A stretch of 64,000 nt of DNA from Orobanche coerulescens. Its lineage: Eukaryota > Streptophyta > Magnoliopsida > Lamiales > Orobanchaceae. Within the stretch, counting starts at the first letter, position 1; every line of letters begins with the position of its first letter. The notes beneath the pieces were generated by a model, which saw only the letters and a list, made by a program, of their open reading frames with translations, was not told the DNA's origin and did not search any database. A program made the position numbers and the translations under genes. This document shows, in pieces, positions 43,352 through 54,039 of the stretch. The stretch is taken from NCBI GenBank assembly GCA_033398695.1, contig CM065818.1, forward strand, positions 84,006,092 through 84,070,091, read 5' to 3'.

Positions 43352-46296
43352 TGTAACACCCCCAAACCACTTGGGAATATTACAGCGCCGCAGACCCTCT
43401 CCATGAGGATCTACCAGGCTAAATACGAAAACAATACATCACATTTTAAGCCGATATGGCTAAATAATGAACCATTAGACCGATTTGGTCTTATACCAAA
43501 AATTCTAACATCGAACGTACAAAACTCCCTTTTCTAACTCGTACCCACGCAAGGGTTAGGATACATTAATACTTCCCGAAAATTAGAAAATACCCCAACA
43601 AAAAGACAAAACAATAAGACTTCACCAAATACCCAACACGGCCTTCATGTGATTAGCATCGTCGTCTTCCATCATCCTTCGTACCGACCCTGTGGTTCGC
43701 TCCCCAGCAACCTGCAAGTACCTGGACGCAATACAGACATCCACCCCCCGAATACTCGGGGGTTAGCAAAACTCCACTGTTTTGCTAGTGCAAGTATAAA
43801 GTGCAAATACGAGCTATACACAACATATTCCAAGAATATAAAAACTTGATTAATTCCACAATTCAACCCAATGAAAATTTCCCGAGATATTTCATTGAAT
43901 AAAATAGTTCAAACCATGAAAAATTGGAATGAGACACGCAGGCTCTTTGAAAAGCATTTAAAAGTCTCGGGAGTTTTAGAAAGACATTTCTGGGCTAATA
44001 AATCTTTAACTCGACAAACCACATAGGGACACGGGCCAAAGAATTGTTTTTGCTCAAAGATACCAATCTGGTCACAAACACAGGGTCCATGACCCAAATC
44101 ATCCATATCCCATACTCGAGTGAATAACACAACGGTCACACTCGATACATAACCAAACCACAATGTACGGAAACAATCACAGGGCCCGTATCCTTATGCC
44201 AAAAATATCGCAACCATGAAACAAATAATATACGACGCTTATACCGGTGCCATTTTAGCCAAGTACCAAGACCTTACATATGATGTATCTCACTTTGGGA
44301 ATTTGCATATGTGATACTCCAGACATATCACAATTATCGAAAACAACATCGTGCCATATTCATCATCACAAAACAACCTCCCGAGCTATACCGGCCCTGT
44401 ACCTCTCAAAGAAGATACACACCCTGCAGACACCTCGTCAGCCCTCCTCAGTGTATAGCCCACCGAGTGATCCGTAGGGATACGCAGCCTACCGGACCCT
44501 GTGGGACCCTCACCGGTTTTACTCGGTTCACACACTCTCGGAACTACATGGCACAAACCACATTTTCTGAAATTACCACTTTCACGAAATCACGATTCAA
44601 AAACATATTCCCCCGAAGTACTTCAACTGTAACTCAAGGTACTTGCTAAGAATGGCCACAACATCCGACACATACTCACATCACACATCATCACAAACTC
44701 ATCAATAGTACACACGTCCACACATATATACACACTTCTTGTCAGAAAGACATAACCTTAAGTCCACTATCAACATAATCACGCACAACGATACCAAACG
44801 TAAAGAAGATATTCCAAAGCACACCACTAGTACATATCCTCAGAACCACACAATCGTTCACAAACACATAAGTAGATTTTATAGAAAACCTTTATCGAGA
44901 ATATACCGATTCTTTTATAAGTTCATTAAAAATAATTCAATTGCACACCTAGTCAATTACCGACTATAACCACTACGAAATATGAAGTGTATAGGCAAGA
45001 TACTTGCCTCAATAATTGATACTGTACACTCCGACGAACGTCTCTTAACCGAAAGACTTCGAATGCTCACAACTCTCCGGCGGAAACGACGGTAACACCA
45101 CGGATCGGAAAACGGCGAATGGAAGGGTTCCGGCTCGAGTTCTTCGCAAGGAACCTGACCCCAACATCATACCATGAATAAATCGACGATCGAACAAGGA
45201 AGAATAATCGTAGAACGCCCGAATCCCCTTTGTGACATTTTATCGAACACTTTCAAGGTGTCGATTAGAAACTCAATAAAACGACGAATCCTCGGCAATC
45301 CAACCATGGAAAAACAAGGGATTCGATATAAAACAACTTAATAATCATCAATCCATCACTATTCTAAGTTATAACGAATCAAACGGACGAAATCAACAAA
45401 ATCCCCAATTTTTCCCAAAACTAGGATTTTAGGAAAACTAACCTTGATTCGCTGGATTGAAGGATGTTATGGAGTGATTAATCGATGTTATAAGCTCCCA
45501 AACTTCGTGGATTAGTTGTACAACAGCATGCCTTCACCTCCAAGACTCAGCCGCGCATACGAAAGGAAGGAAATGAAAATGAGTGCAAACAGGATCGCCG
45601 GTCATATTTATATCGGTGCAAACTAGCGTGCGCTAGATCGCAGAGCTAGCGTGCGCTAGCGGCGGTCATGGTCGAGAATGTTCGGCCGGGCCCGCCATCA
45701 TGCGCCGAACACGTGCGCTCGGCCCAGCCACAATCCAGAGACTTCCTGGCTCGGCCGGGTAGCGTCAGCCTTTTCCGCCAGAAGCGTGCGCTATCGGCCG
45801 GTCAGAAGGCGTGCAGATGTCCTGGCGATGGCGTGCGCTACCCGCCGATCACCCCATCCCGTAACCTTTCGCCTTACTGCCTAGGTCGACTAGTGCGCGC
45901 AGCCAACCGGCCATAGCGTGCGCTGCCTCCTGGCCGTAGCGTGCGCTACTTTCCGGCCGTAGCGTGCGCTACGCCGGTTCCTGTCGCAACCGCCCGGCCA
46001 GTGCTTGCACTCGTCCGGCCAGTGCCGGCAGCCGTCCGGCCACCGTCCCCAACCGTCCGGCCAGTGTCCGACCACCATGATTCGACGACTCGATTTTCCG
46101 AAATCGCACGGAACGAACACGACAAAATACTCGGGGACAACATCATCGGTCCGAAATGAAAACAACGGATAACAAATCATCACCTACGGTCTTAAACGCC
46201 AAAATCAGTTGTCGACAAAATAATACCGGAACTCGACAACCGGGAAATATCCGAAAAAAATCCAAAATAACCGGAACGGAAATCGTGGGTATTACA
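43352..46296 (-). repeat. 5' LTR of the nested non-autonomous element, 2945 bp
   Basis: Begins TGTAACACCCCC and ends GGGTATTACA as seen on the plus strand. No coding sequence. The array and TATA (45605-45612) region 45530-45870 differs strongly from the partner LTR although flanking parts are nearly identical. Confidence 0.88.
45605..45971 (-). promoter_or_regulatory. U3 palindrome array, partly degraded, with TATA box
   Basis: TATAAATA (minus) is at 45605-45612, with the first site at 45624 after 11 bp. Four sites near 45765-45850 are damaged, while those at about 45891-45971 are kept. Confidence 0.75.
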
Positions 46297-47253
46297 ACGA
46301 GCAAGTCACATTCAAAGTGTTTCGTTCTCTCCCGTGTCCAAGCAAGGACCAGAAGTGTTGACAAATTGATATCTTTGAGAAAGACACACACCGGGAGAGT
46401 TTCCGGTCGAAATGTTCAGAATCCATTTTAGTTGCTCCGACATCTAAGAAAAATGTAGAACGAGTCGCATATCTTAGGCATTTGGACATGTCGTCTTCAT
46501 CAACCGTTCATCCACCAACGAAAAATTCTAATGTTGTCATAAGTTCATTCGTGAAAAAAAAAAGAATAATCCGAAAGTGAAACGGGTGCCAAGTCATGTG
46601 TAATATGGGTGTTTTGGAAAGTTGTTTTTGTTCAAATCTTTTCGCAAAGAACATTGGGTGTCCAAACCGAAAATCGAATTGTTAAATACCAATGGTCAAA
46701 AATTTAAAACACATATTAACGGTTCGATGGACGGGGCAGAGTTCAAATGGTGTTTGCGAAAAGCAAATTGATTTTCAAAAGGTCCGGCTGAAGACTATAA
46801 ACTTAGAGCTTCTCGGGAGGCAACCCGAATATTAGTTGTAGATTTTATTTTCCAGTGTTTTCATGCATTTTAGAGTCTTTATTTTTCGTCATTTTTGCTT
46901 TGATATGCTTATCCCTCACGTTATTGGTGTTTCCTGTGAAAATTCTGTGCAGGAATATCCCTATGCGAGAATTTAACCCTGAGCCGCGGCACAGGGATAG
47001 TGACCCGCAGCACACACAAGTTGACACAAAAAGGCTAACCAAACTGTACTCCGTGCCGCGGCACGAACAAAATGAGCCGCGGCACACTTACATGATGAGC
47101 CGCGGCACCCGTATGTTGACCCGCGGCACACGACAACATTACAAAAAGACCTAGGCATGCTGTACTCTGGGCCGCGGCTCACTTAAGCTGTGCCGCGGCC
47201 CCTGTTGCGAATTTGAACCGCCCAGGCTTCCCTCATATAACACGTATCGGCCA
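46297..47253 (+). pseudogene. Athila-like pol remnant and 3' non-coding part
   Basis: EQVTFKVFRSL near 46298 resembles the Athila linker before RT. NGQKFKTHI near 46697 and GAGCTTCTCGGGAGGCAACC at 46807-46826 are familiar sequences after Athila/Tat pol. Many stops interrupt. From 46840 the sequence is non-coding, with a GCCGCGGC array (46981-47201) and a possible TATA at 47234. The region ends at the insertion of a solo LTR (47254). Confidence 0.6.
46981..47240 (+). promoter_or_regulatory. GCCGCGGC palindrome array in the Athila interior
   Basis: Sites start at 46981, 47002, 47053, 47074, 47097, 47118, 47169 and 47190 (21, 51, 21, 23, 21, 51, 21). CATATAACA near 47234 is a weak TATA candidate. 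The preceding CTGTGCAGGAA resembles the LTR sequence before its own array, so this may be a diverged LTR piece. Confidence 0.65.
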
Positions 47254-47509
47254 TGTAATATCCGAAATTTCTACTACTATTGTTTAATGTTATTTTATCC
47301 GAGTTATATTGTACAGCGTGGAATCTGTACAGTATGGATAAAATAAATGAAGGACTGAGATGTCAGTATTGGTATAATTGTCGTATTGGTCGACAATTGT
47401 ATTCGAGGATATAATGTGTTGAGTAATGTATTCAGTATACCGTATGTTCATATTTGGTATGTCGAGATGTTGGACGAGGATAGCTGAAAATGGCTAAGTG
47501 TAACATTAT

Positions 47510-48038
47510 TAGCGCACGCTAATAATCATGAGTAGCGCACGCTATCGTGCAGGTTTAGCACACGCTACGGATATAAGATAACGCACGCTAATGCAGTCCG
47601 ATCGGAAAGAATCTATGCGTGGACCAGGCCACTTTCGGCGCACATTCTGATAAGTCAACGGATGTTGTAATGTAGTGTTAGCGCACGCTAATGCATGTTG
47701 ATTAGCGCACGCTAACTGTATATCGGTCAACATGGAATCTTGGCTTTATTGGGTGCTTTCGGCATGTGGGGTCACGAGCATCTTCGTGGTAGGTGTAGAC
47801 TGTAGCAAGTCAACTGGTATTAGCGCACGCTAAATGCAAGGACTTGCGTACGCTAGACAGTGTAAGTTACGTACGCTAATGCATGGACATTACGTACGTA
47901 AGATCATGTAAGAAGACAGACAGTAGCCTCTGGACTGCGATAGCGCACGCTAACAAAGTCAGTTAGCGCACGCTAAGTGTGTAACGCACGTTAATTTAAG
48001 ATGTTAGCGTACGTTAATAATGTACAGTATATATATAA
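47510..48038 (+). promoter_or_regulatory. U3 palindrome array (14 sites) plus TATA box in the solo LTR
   Basis: Site starts: 47510, 47533, 47556, 47579, 47679, 47703, 47821, 47844, 47867, 47890, 47941, 47964, 47982, 48005. Eight of thirteen intervals are exactly 23 bp. TATATATATAA is at 48028-48038, 11 bp after the last site. Confidence 0.9.
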
Positions 48039-48714
48039 GTGCAGTTGGCTATTTTTCGTCATTTTCATCCATTTCTTCATGTGAGCCGATAGAGAGAGCC
48101 TTGAGAAGTATTTGAGGTTCCAAACACTGTATTAAGGTGGAGTTAATCATCCATAACAACATTTGAAGCTTGAAATCATTAGTGATTCTTGGAAATGGAT
48201 TCAACCTTGTAAATCAATCCATTCCTTCAAAATGGTAATTACTCTTCACTTTGAGATTTCGTTTTGGATTGTATATGATGTTCTTGAGCTGCTGATTATC
48301 ATATAAACAAGTTGATAAGTATGATTATGAGTTGGATTACCGGATTATGATGATGTTCTTGTTGATATGAAGATATTGATATGAATTGGATGGTTTCGAA
48401 TGTGTTGTTTATCTTCAAAGAGATATGTTGGCTAATGTCTTCCTTCAATTCGGATCTGTGATGTTGTTGTTGTTGGTTTCTTCATATGATGGTGAACATG
48501 GCATGCTTATGAGTTCTTGGTGTTTAGGTTGTTGATATTAAGGAAGATGAAATATGAATATATGACTTGAATTAAAAGTCGGATGATTACCTATATGTTA
48601 AAGGATATTGGATTTCGTTGTTTGATAGCTATGAACATGGTTCAAAAACACTTAGAGTTTTTGATAATCGCCATATGTTGATCGGTATCCGAAATGCATG
48701 TAACTGCACGTCAT

Positions 48715-48796
48715 TAGCGCATGCTAAGCCTACTGGCTAGCGCACGCTATCGGGAACAACTTAGCGCACGCTACGGTAAGAGATTAACGTACGCTA
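48715..48796 (+). promoter_or_regulatory. second palindrome array, downstream of the TATA box
   Basis: Four sites start at 48715, 48738, 48762 and 48785 (23, 24, 23). It lies in the transcribed leader of the LTR, about 700 bp past the TATA box. Confidence 0.75.
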
Positions 48797-49593
48797 AGTC
48801 AACAGGCATGGTAATATATTCTGTTTCGGTTATGAATTCGTGATGGTTTGATTTGGTTTGTTCTGACTGCGTTTATTCGAGGTTGTGTTGAACCGTTGAG
48901 TTCGATTGGTTAGTTTTGTCGGTTGTTGATTGTTATCGGATATATGTTATTTGATTACTTCGATAGGCTGAGATTATTGATCGGAGATTATAACCGGATG
49001 TTGCGGTCGTGTTCGAGCGTGTTCGTGAATTGCATGGTCAGGGCCGAGGAGCTCGTAGACAAAGGCATTGTGACTGGTAGCGGCTTCATCATCATCGTAT
49101 CGGTATCGAGGCAAGTTGTTACTTGCTCAATTATAATGTTTAATGAATGGTTTCAGTTTCATTTCGTTTATAATGCATATAGCAATGATTATATGTTGTC
49201 ATTCCAATTCTGGGAGTTTAATCATAATGTATATGATTTATTTCAGTTATTGGCATATTCGGGTATCGAGGTTACATTATGGTAAAGACGAGGATATGAT
49301 TACCCGTAGTCCATGATACGTTGGATCGCCGAGCATTGCGGATAATCGTCGGTGATGGTTTGATATCGAGATTTCTCCCGAAGGACTCGGGGCAAGTATC
49401 TTATATCGATTCAGTTAGTGTTAGTGATTTGATCATGCATATTGTCTTTGATGTTGTCAAACATGAGGTCGTCTTAGTGGATTTGTCATATTGTTGTTCA
49501 TGTTCTGTTGTTCATGTTGATGAACATATTGATTTGCATATGTGTATGCATAATTGTATTGTTTATGTTGTAAATGATCCGATGGGATCATGA

Positions 49594-49910
49594 GGATCTA
49601 TGCTGAGGGCGCTGGATCGAATGTCCACCATGCGTTGGTTCGACGGGAGCATCATGGGGATCTATGATGAGGGCGCTGGATCGTTGGACAGGTTTTCCAC
49701 CATGCGTTGGTTCGACAGGATCATCATGGGGATCTATGCTGAGGGCGCTGGATCGTTGGATTACCAGTATTGTGTTGATGGAATCTTGTGAATTCGCATC
49801 ATTGATTTTATCATGTGTTGTTGTTCATATGTGTATTGTTGGTTATCCACCTTATGCTGATCTGATAGGGTCAACAAAGGGATCTATGCTGAGGGCGCTG
49901 GATCGTCGGA
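49594..49910 (+). repeat. irregular tandem repeat with core GGATCTATGCTGAGGGCGCT
   Basis: The core starts at 49594, 49658, 49730 and about 49882. The spacer includes CCACCATGCGTTGGTTCGAC in two copies. The same core, inverted, occurs in the minus LTRs near 55500-55650 and 62185-62340. Confidence 0.85.
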
Positions 49911-50884
49911 TTTCCATTGAGTATACATGATTGTTATTGTTGTGATCATATTGATGTGGTCATATGAGTATGCATTTGTAGGTCTTGTGTTAGGACCGTG
50001 TCCGTATTGCATTGTTCTGATCTTGGATTAGACTGATATGATTGTCGTGGCACTTCATATCTCAAGGTATGTTCCGTATTTCCTTTGGTATTTGTCCTTG
50101 ATGGACAATCGGTTATCGTCTTGGGATTTGATGATATTATTCGATGTATCGTATTGGTCAGAAATGGTATATTTCCGTATCGTGAGTTGGTTATGATAGT
50201 TTGAGAATTTTGAGTATTGTTTGAGGTACAATACAGATATTATGTTCGAGTTTATTAGTTAATCGAGTACAGGATGTGAAATGTGATAATGGTTATTCTG
50301 ATGAGAATTACTTGAGCAAGTAAAATTATGGCGGTAAGATTACGTTGGTCGTATTCTTATGTTGTATTTTCATTGGTATGTAATTATTAATGTGATGTGA
50401 CGGTTATCATTGTTGGATATTATGACTGACCCCATCGTGGGATTTATTTTTAGGTTCTTGGAGTATCGAGCTTGTAGCGGTTGTGAAGAGATGAGCTTCC
50501 CGGAGGATACTGGCTAGGACATGTTTTGTGTATTGAGTTTCTTGATTGGTTCTCGTGTTCCGCTGCTAGAGTATCTTTATGGTTGGTCTTTTTTCGCTGC
50601 GTGAGTATTCTGAAACGCTCTTTTGGTATCTGGTAACTGAGGTTACTTTGGAAATCATTTTCTAAACTTTTGAGTGTCGGTCGTTTAGCCTTGTGATTTC
50701 AAATGAGTTTTTACGACGGTTTTTGATAAATGGATTTTATAAGTCTTCAAATGTTTTAAAGATAGTACCGTCGTTGACCTCTTGGGCATTTGTAAATATT
50801 TGCGAAAATTTCCTTTAGCCTTGTGGGTTCTATCTCGGGGCCCACGGCGCTGTAATATTCCCGGTTAAATCTGGGGATGTTACA

Positions 50885-51486
50885 GGCCGACACCAAGTTA
50901 AGTTTCTTTCCTCTTCTTCGCGCGACGATCACACAACCCACCTTCAGGTCTACTTCTTCTTGCATTCTTCAATCCAAGCAAGGTAATTCTAAACTCTTAA
51001 TCTTAATTGTTACATGGTTTTAAAAGGAAGGTGTTGTTTTCCATTCAATGTTGAATATGTTGTCAATTTTTTTTCAAAGTTCTATCAAAATTGAGTTGGA
51101 ATATGGGAATTATCGATTGATTGTTGATGGTATTTGTTGTTTATGTATGTATTGTGATGTTAATTGTCGTTTTTTCATGACTATCGATTGATGTTGTTAT
51201 TGTTGGGGATTGGATTAAACCATTATCATCCTTATTCTTCATTTAAACCCATGCATGTTAAGTGTTTGATAAAATGCGTCAATGAAATTTTTTGAGTCAA
51301 ACGTTTTAAAACGATATGCAACGAATTTGATTATCGAATTACATTGTACCCCAGCCCTTACATCATGTTTAAATTTGAAATCTCAGCCTCAATTTCCTCT
51401 TACGATGGTGCAAGACTCTATATTCACGTTTAGCGTATCTTAAGTCGAGAGTGGTGTAGTTTTCCTTACAGGTTGTGTAATTTCCG
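50885..51486 (+). other. non-coding leader before the env-like ORF
   Basis: No domain is seen. A donor-like AAGGTAATTC near 50989 and a pyrimidine-rich CAATTTTTTCAGG near 51492-51504 could bound an intron, which would fit spliced env-type messages reported for Athila elements; this is inference. Confidence 0.35.
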
Positions 51487-52664
51487 GTGTTCAATTTTTT
51501 CAGGAACCTCGCTATAGATATAAAAAGGAAGATTAGTACGAGGTCAAGGACACAATCATCCCCCACAAGAGGGGAGACATCACAAAGCCGAGCCGATGTG
51601 GAGTCTCACCAATTCTCCGATCCGGAAATTCACAAAATATTCAATGAAAAAATCCGGCCTAGACCAATAATACCAGAGTGGGGATTCACTCCCGCCCCCA
51701 GGACGGTGAGCTTCTGACCATGATTGACGAGATGGGGTGGACTCGTTTCACTGCGCCTCCCAAGCCGGCTGTGATCTCTATCGTCCAGGAGTTTTACGCT
51801 AGCGCTCTATTACGACATATTCGGGCAGGGCAGATGATAGGGCAATCAGATACTCGGACTCAGGTCGTCGTCCGAGGCCATACTATGGATTTTTCGGTGA
51901 CCGCCATTCGGAGACTTTACGAGCTGCCAGTGGTGGACGAGATGGCATATACGTGGAGTATGAGTAGCCTCACGAGGGAGGTTTTGCTTGAGGCACTCAC
52001 ACAGCCCGGTTTCGTCTACGAGACGCGCGCCCCGGATTCTTCAGCCTTCTATTTTAAGAGGTCGCGCCTCAGTCGGCTCGGGCGAGCCTGGTCATACTTC
52101 CTCTGTGCACGAGTCGATCCCACCTCGCAGATCCGCTCAGTCTTACTCTCTCGTGGTCGACTACTTTATGCTATCACCACCGGACTCAGATTCGATGTGG
52201 CCCCTCATCTGGTCCGATCTATCCTTCAGTGCATTCAAGGAGGGGCCAAGATAGAGCTGAAGCACCCCTCTCTCATTTGCGCTCTATGCCGCCAGTCGGG
52301 CATGACTTGGTTGGATGATGAGCCAATGCTAGCACCCCAGGGTCCGATTGATCATCGCATTATTTCTCACTTTGACAAGTGGGGTGGAGCGCCGGCACAT
52401 GCTCGAGGAAGAGGATTTCTTCTTGACGAGGCATATGAGCAGTCCCCTGAGCCTCTTCTTCTGACACATGAGCATGCGGAGTCCAGCCCGCCGCCCGAGA
52501 GAGAGCACCTTCAGTTGATGTTCGACAGCTTGAGAGAGGAGATGTGGAGAGATAGAGAGAGTCACCTAGCTGCCCTGAGAGAGGAGATGCGGACAGAGAG
52601 AGAGCCTCCTCGCAGTTGTCCGGGAGGAGATGAGAGAGCAGGCCTGTCGGGCCAATCGACGTGA
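51487..52664 (+). pseudogene. Athila env-like / plant transposon protein, with one frameshift
   Basis: A first frame (51487-51717; FNEKIRPRPIIPEWGF) passes by a frameshift near 51690-51710 into the long frame ending at 52664. The conserved part reads GELLTMIDEMGWTRFTAPP, VVVRGHTMDFSVTAIRRLYELP and ICALCRQSGMTW. This matches the putative plant transposon protein domain found 3' of pol in Athila elements. The C-terminus is charged (EREHLQLMFDSLREEMWRDR). I see no signal peptide or clear membrane segment in the long frame, so a true envelope role is not shown. The reading frame remains open over 300 residues despite the decay of pol. Confidence 0.78.
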
Positions 52665-54039
52665 GGAGAGGCGCTTGGCAGCGAGGGATGCATACCATCA
52701 GGACTAGCTTTCTGCGTGGACGAGCCATATACTGCATCCGGACGGGCCCTTCATCCCACCAATTAGACCATCTACACCACCCTCCTCGCCGGACGAGGCC
52801 GGTACCAGTTCCTGAGCTGACATTAGGGGAGTACTTGACCTTTTCTCTTATTACATATTATTATCTATGTCCATTGAGGTCAATGTATGTCCTATGTTTG
52901 GGGGGGTTTACTTTCAGTTGCTTTTTACTTATTCGTTTGCATTTTTCATTATTTTTGACGCTAGCCTTGCTTGTCTTGATTTTATTTGCATTTGTGAATT
53001 TTACGTGCTTCCTTATGTGAAACTGATGTTATGATACTGATTTCTCTTTGAAGAAACGGTTGACTTTTGGTCGAGTTGCAGTCAGTGATATCTGTTTCCT
53101 TGGAGTATTCATTTAGGTCCGATATTTTTCGTTATTGTAGAAATCTTAGCATATAAGAAAGGAGACATACGTGTTTTCAAATCGCCGTCTATACGTTTGG
53201 TTACAATTTTCGCATAGCTAGTCGTTCAGTAACATGAGTCTTGTTGGCACTTAAATTGAGTTTAGAGTCAGACAGTTTTTCCCAAAAAGTCGAGATATTA
53301 TACATATTCTATGATGGGAAGTTTAGTAACCGGGGGTATTCACGTGACCCGTTGTTTACTCTCGCGTAAAACGACAACCCTGAATAGACTAATGGTTTAC
53401 AAATATCGCATGTGCCGATGATGGGAAGCCTAGTAACATGGGGTATTCACGTGACCCGTCGTTTACTCTCGCGTAAAACAGCAACCTTGAATCGGACATG
53501 CGGGTATAGCTTTTCGAGTTTTTTCTCCACTGTAGAGGGGGACTTAGTAACTAGAAGCATCCATGTGCCCCATGAGTGTATTTTACGTCAAACGGTTCCC
53601 CAATATTATCCCGATGAAACATCCCGAGATCCGAACCTAGTGGTTAACTCGAATCATTATCATGATCATACATAAGGGAATGCTGTCCGATGATTCATTT
53701 TGACGATGAAACTCTTAAATTTTTGCCATTAGACTGTGGGACTGGGCGAGTTGTCTTGTTTACTCTAACCCTTCATATTGGCAGTCGGTTAAATTCACGC
53801 TTGTTAATCATTGAGCTTGATTCTCTTCATGAACGATTGATTAGCATTAAAAATGGTTACTTTGTGGAATCAGTATCCGTGATGTGACTCACTAATACGA
53901 TACTCGTATTATTCATTGAGATTTTCAGGGTAGTATTGATTTAGTTGAGCACTATGGATTTGCATGATCATTCACGATACTTTTTATTTGAAATTGATTT
54001 TTGCTTGAGGACAAGCAAAGGCTCAAGTTTGGGGGTATT
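52665..54039 (+). other. Athila 3' non-coding region with G-rich tract and tandem repeat
   Basis: An internal GTTTGGGGGGGTTT tract lies near 52897. A 105-bp repeat starts at 53313 and 53418 (GATGGGAAG, GGGGTATTCACGTGACCCG, TTTACTCTCGCGTAAAAC), with a third degenerate copy near 53540. The final polypurine tract AAGTTTGGGGGT is at 54025-54036. ORFs here show no domain. Confidence 0.7.

Larger units (their letters stand above)
38243..46296 (-). mobile_element. non-autonomous gypsy element, minus orientation, replacing Athila pol
   Basis: The 5' LTR 43352-46296 (2945 bp) is complete. The internal region 40732-43351 is non-coding. The 3' LTR 38243-40731 is truncated where it meets Athila gag. The LTR U3 starts (minus) TGTAATACCC and the U5 ends GTGTTACA next to the PBS TGGTAACGGAGC (43335-43346). 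Because the left LTR is cut and Athila pol is missing, the insertion was followed by, or came with, a deletion. Confidence 0.8.
47254..50884 (+). mobile_element. solo gypsy LTR, 3631 bp, plus orientation
   Basis: It begins TGTAATATCC and ends GGGGATGTTACA, with near-matching 5-mers GGCCA (47249-47253) and GGCCG (50885-50889) on the two sides and no internal region. It matches the LTR pieces at 30606-31552 and 31945-33075. Small ORFs inside have no recognisable domain. The length is large for a plant LTR. Confidence 0.85.

Noticed and set aside
49600..49930. Two ORFs with repeated MLRALDR or DRFSTMRWFD segments
   Set aside because: They arise from the irregular tandem repeat in the solo LTR.
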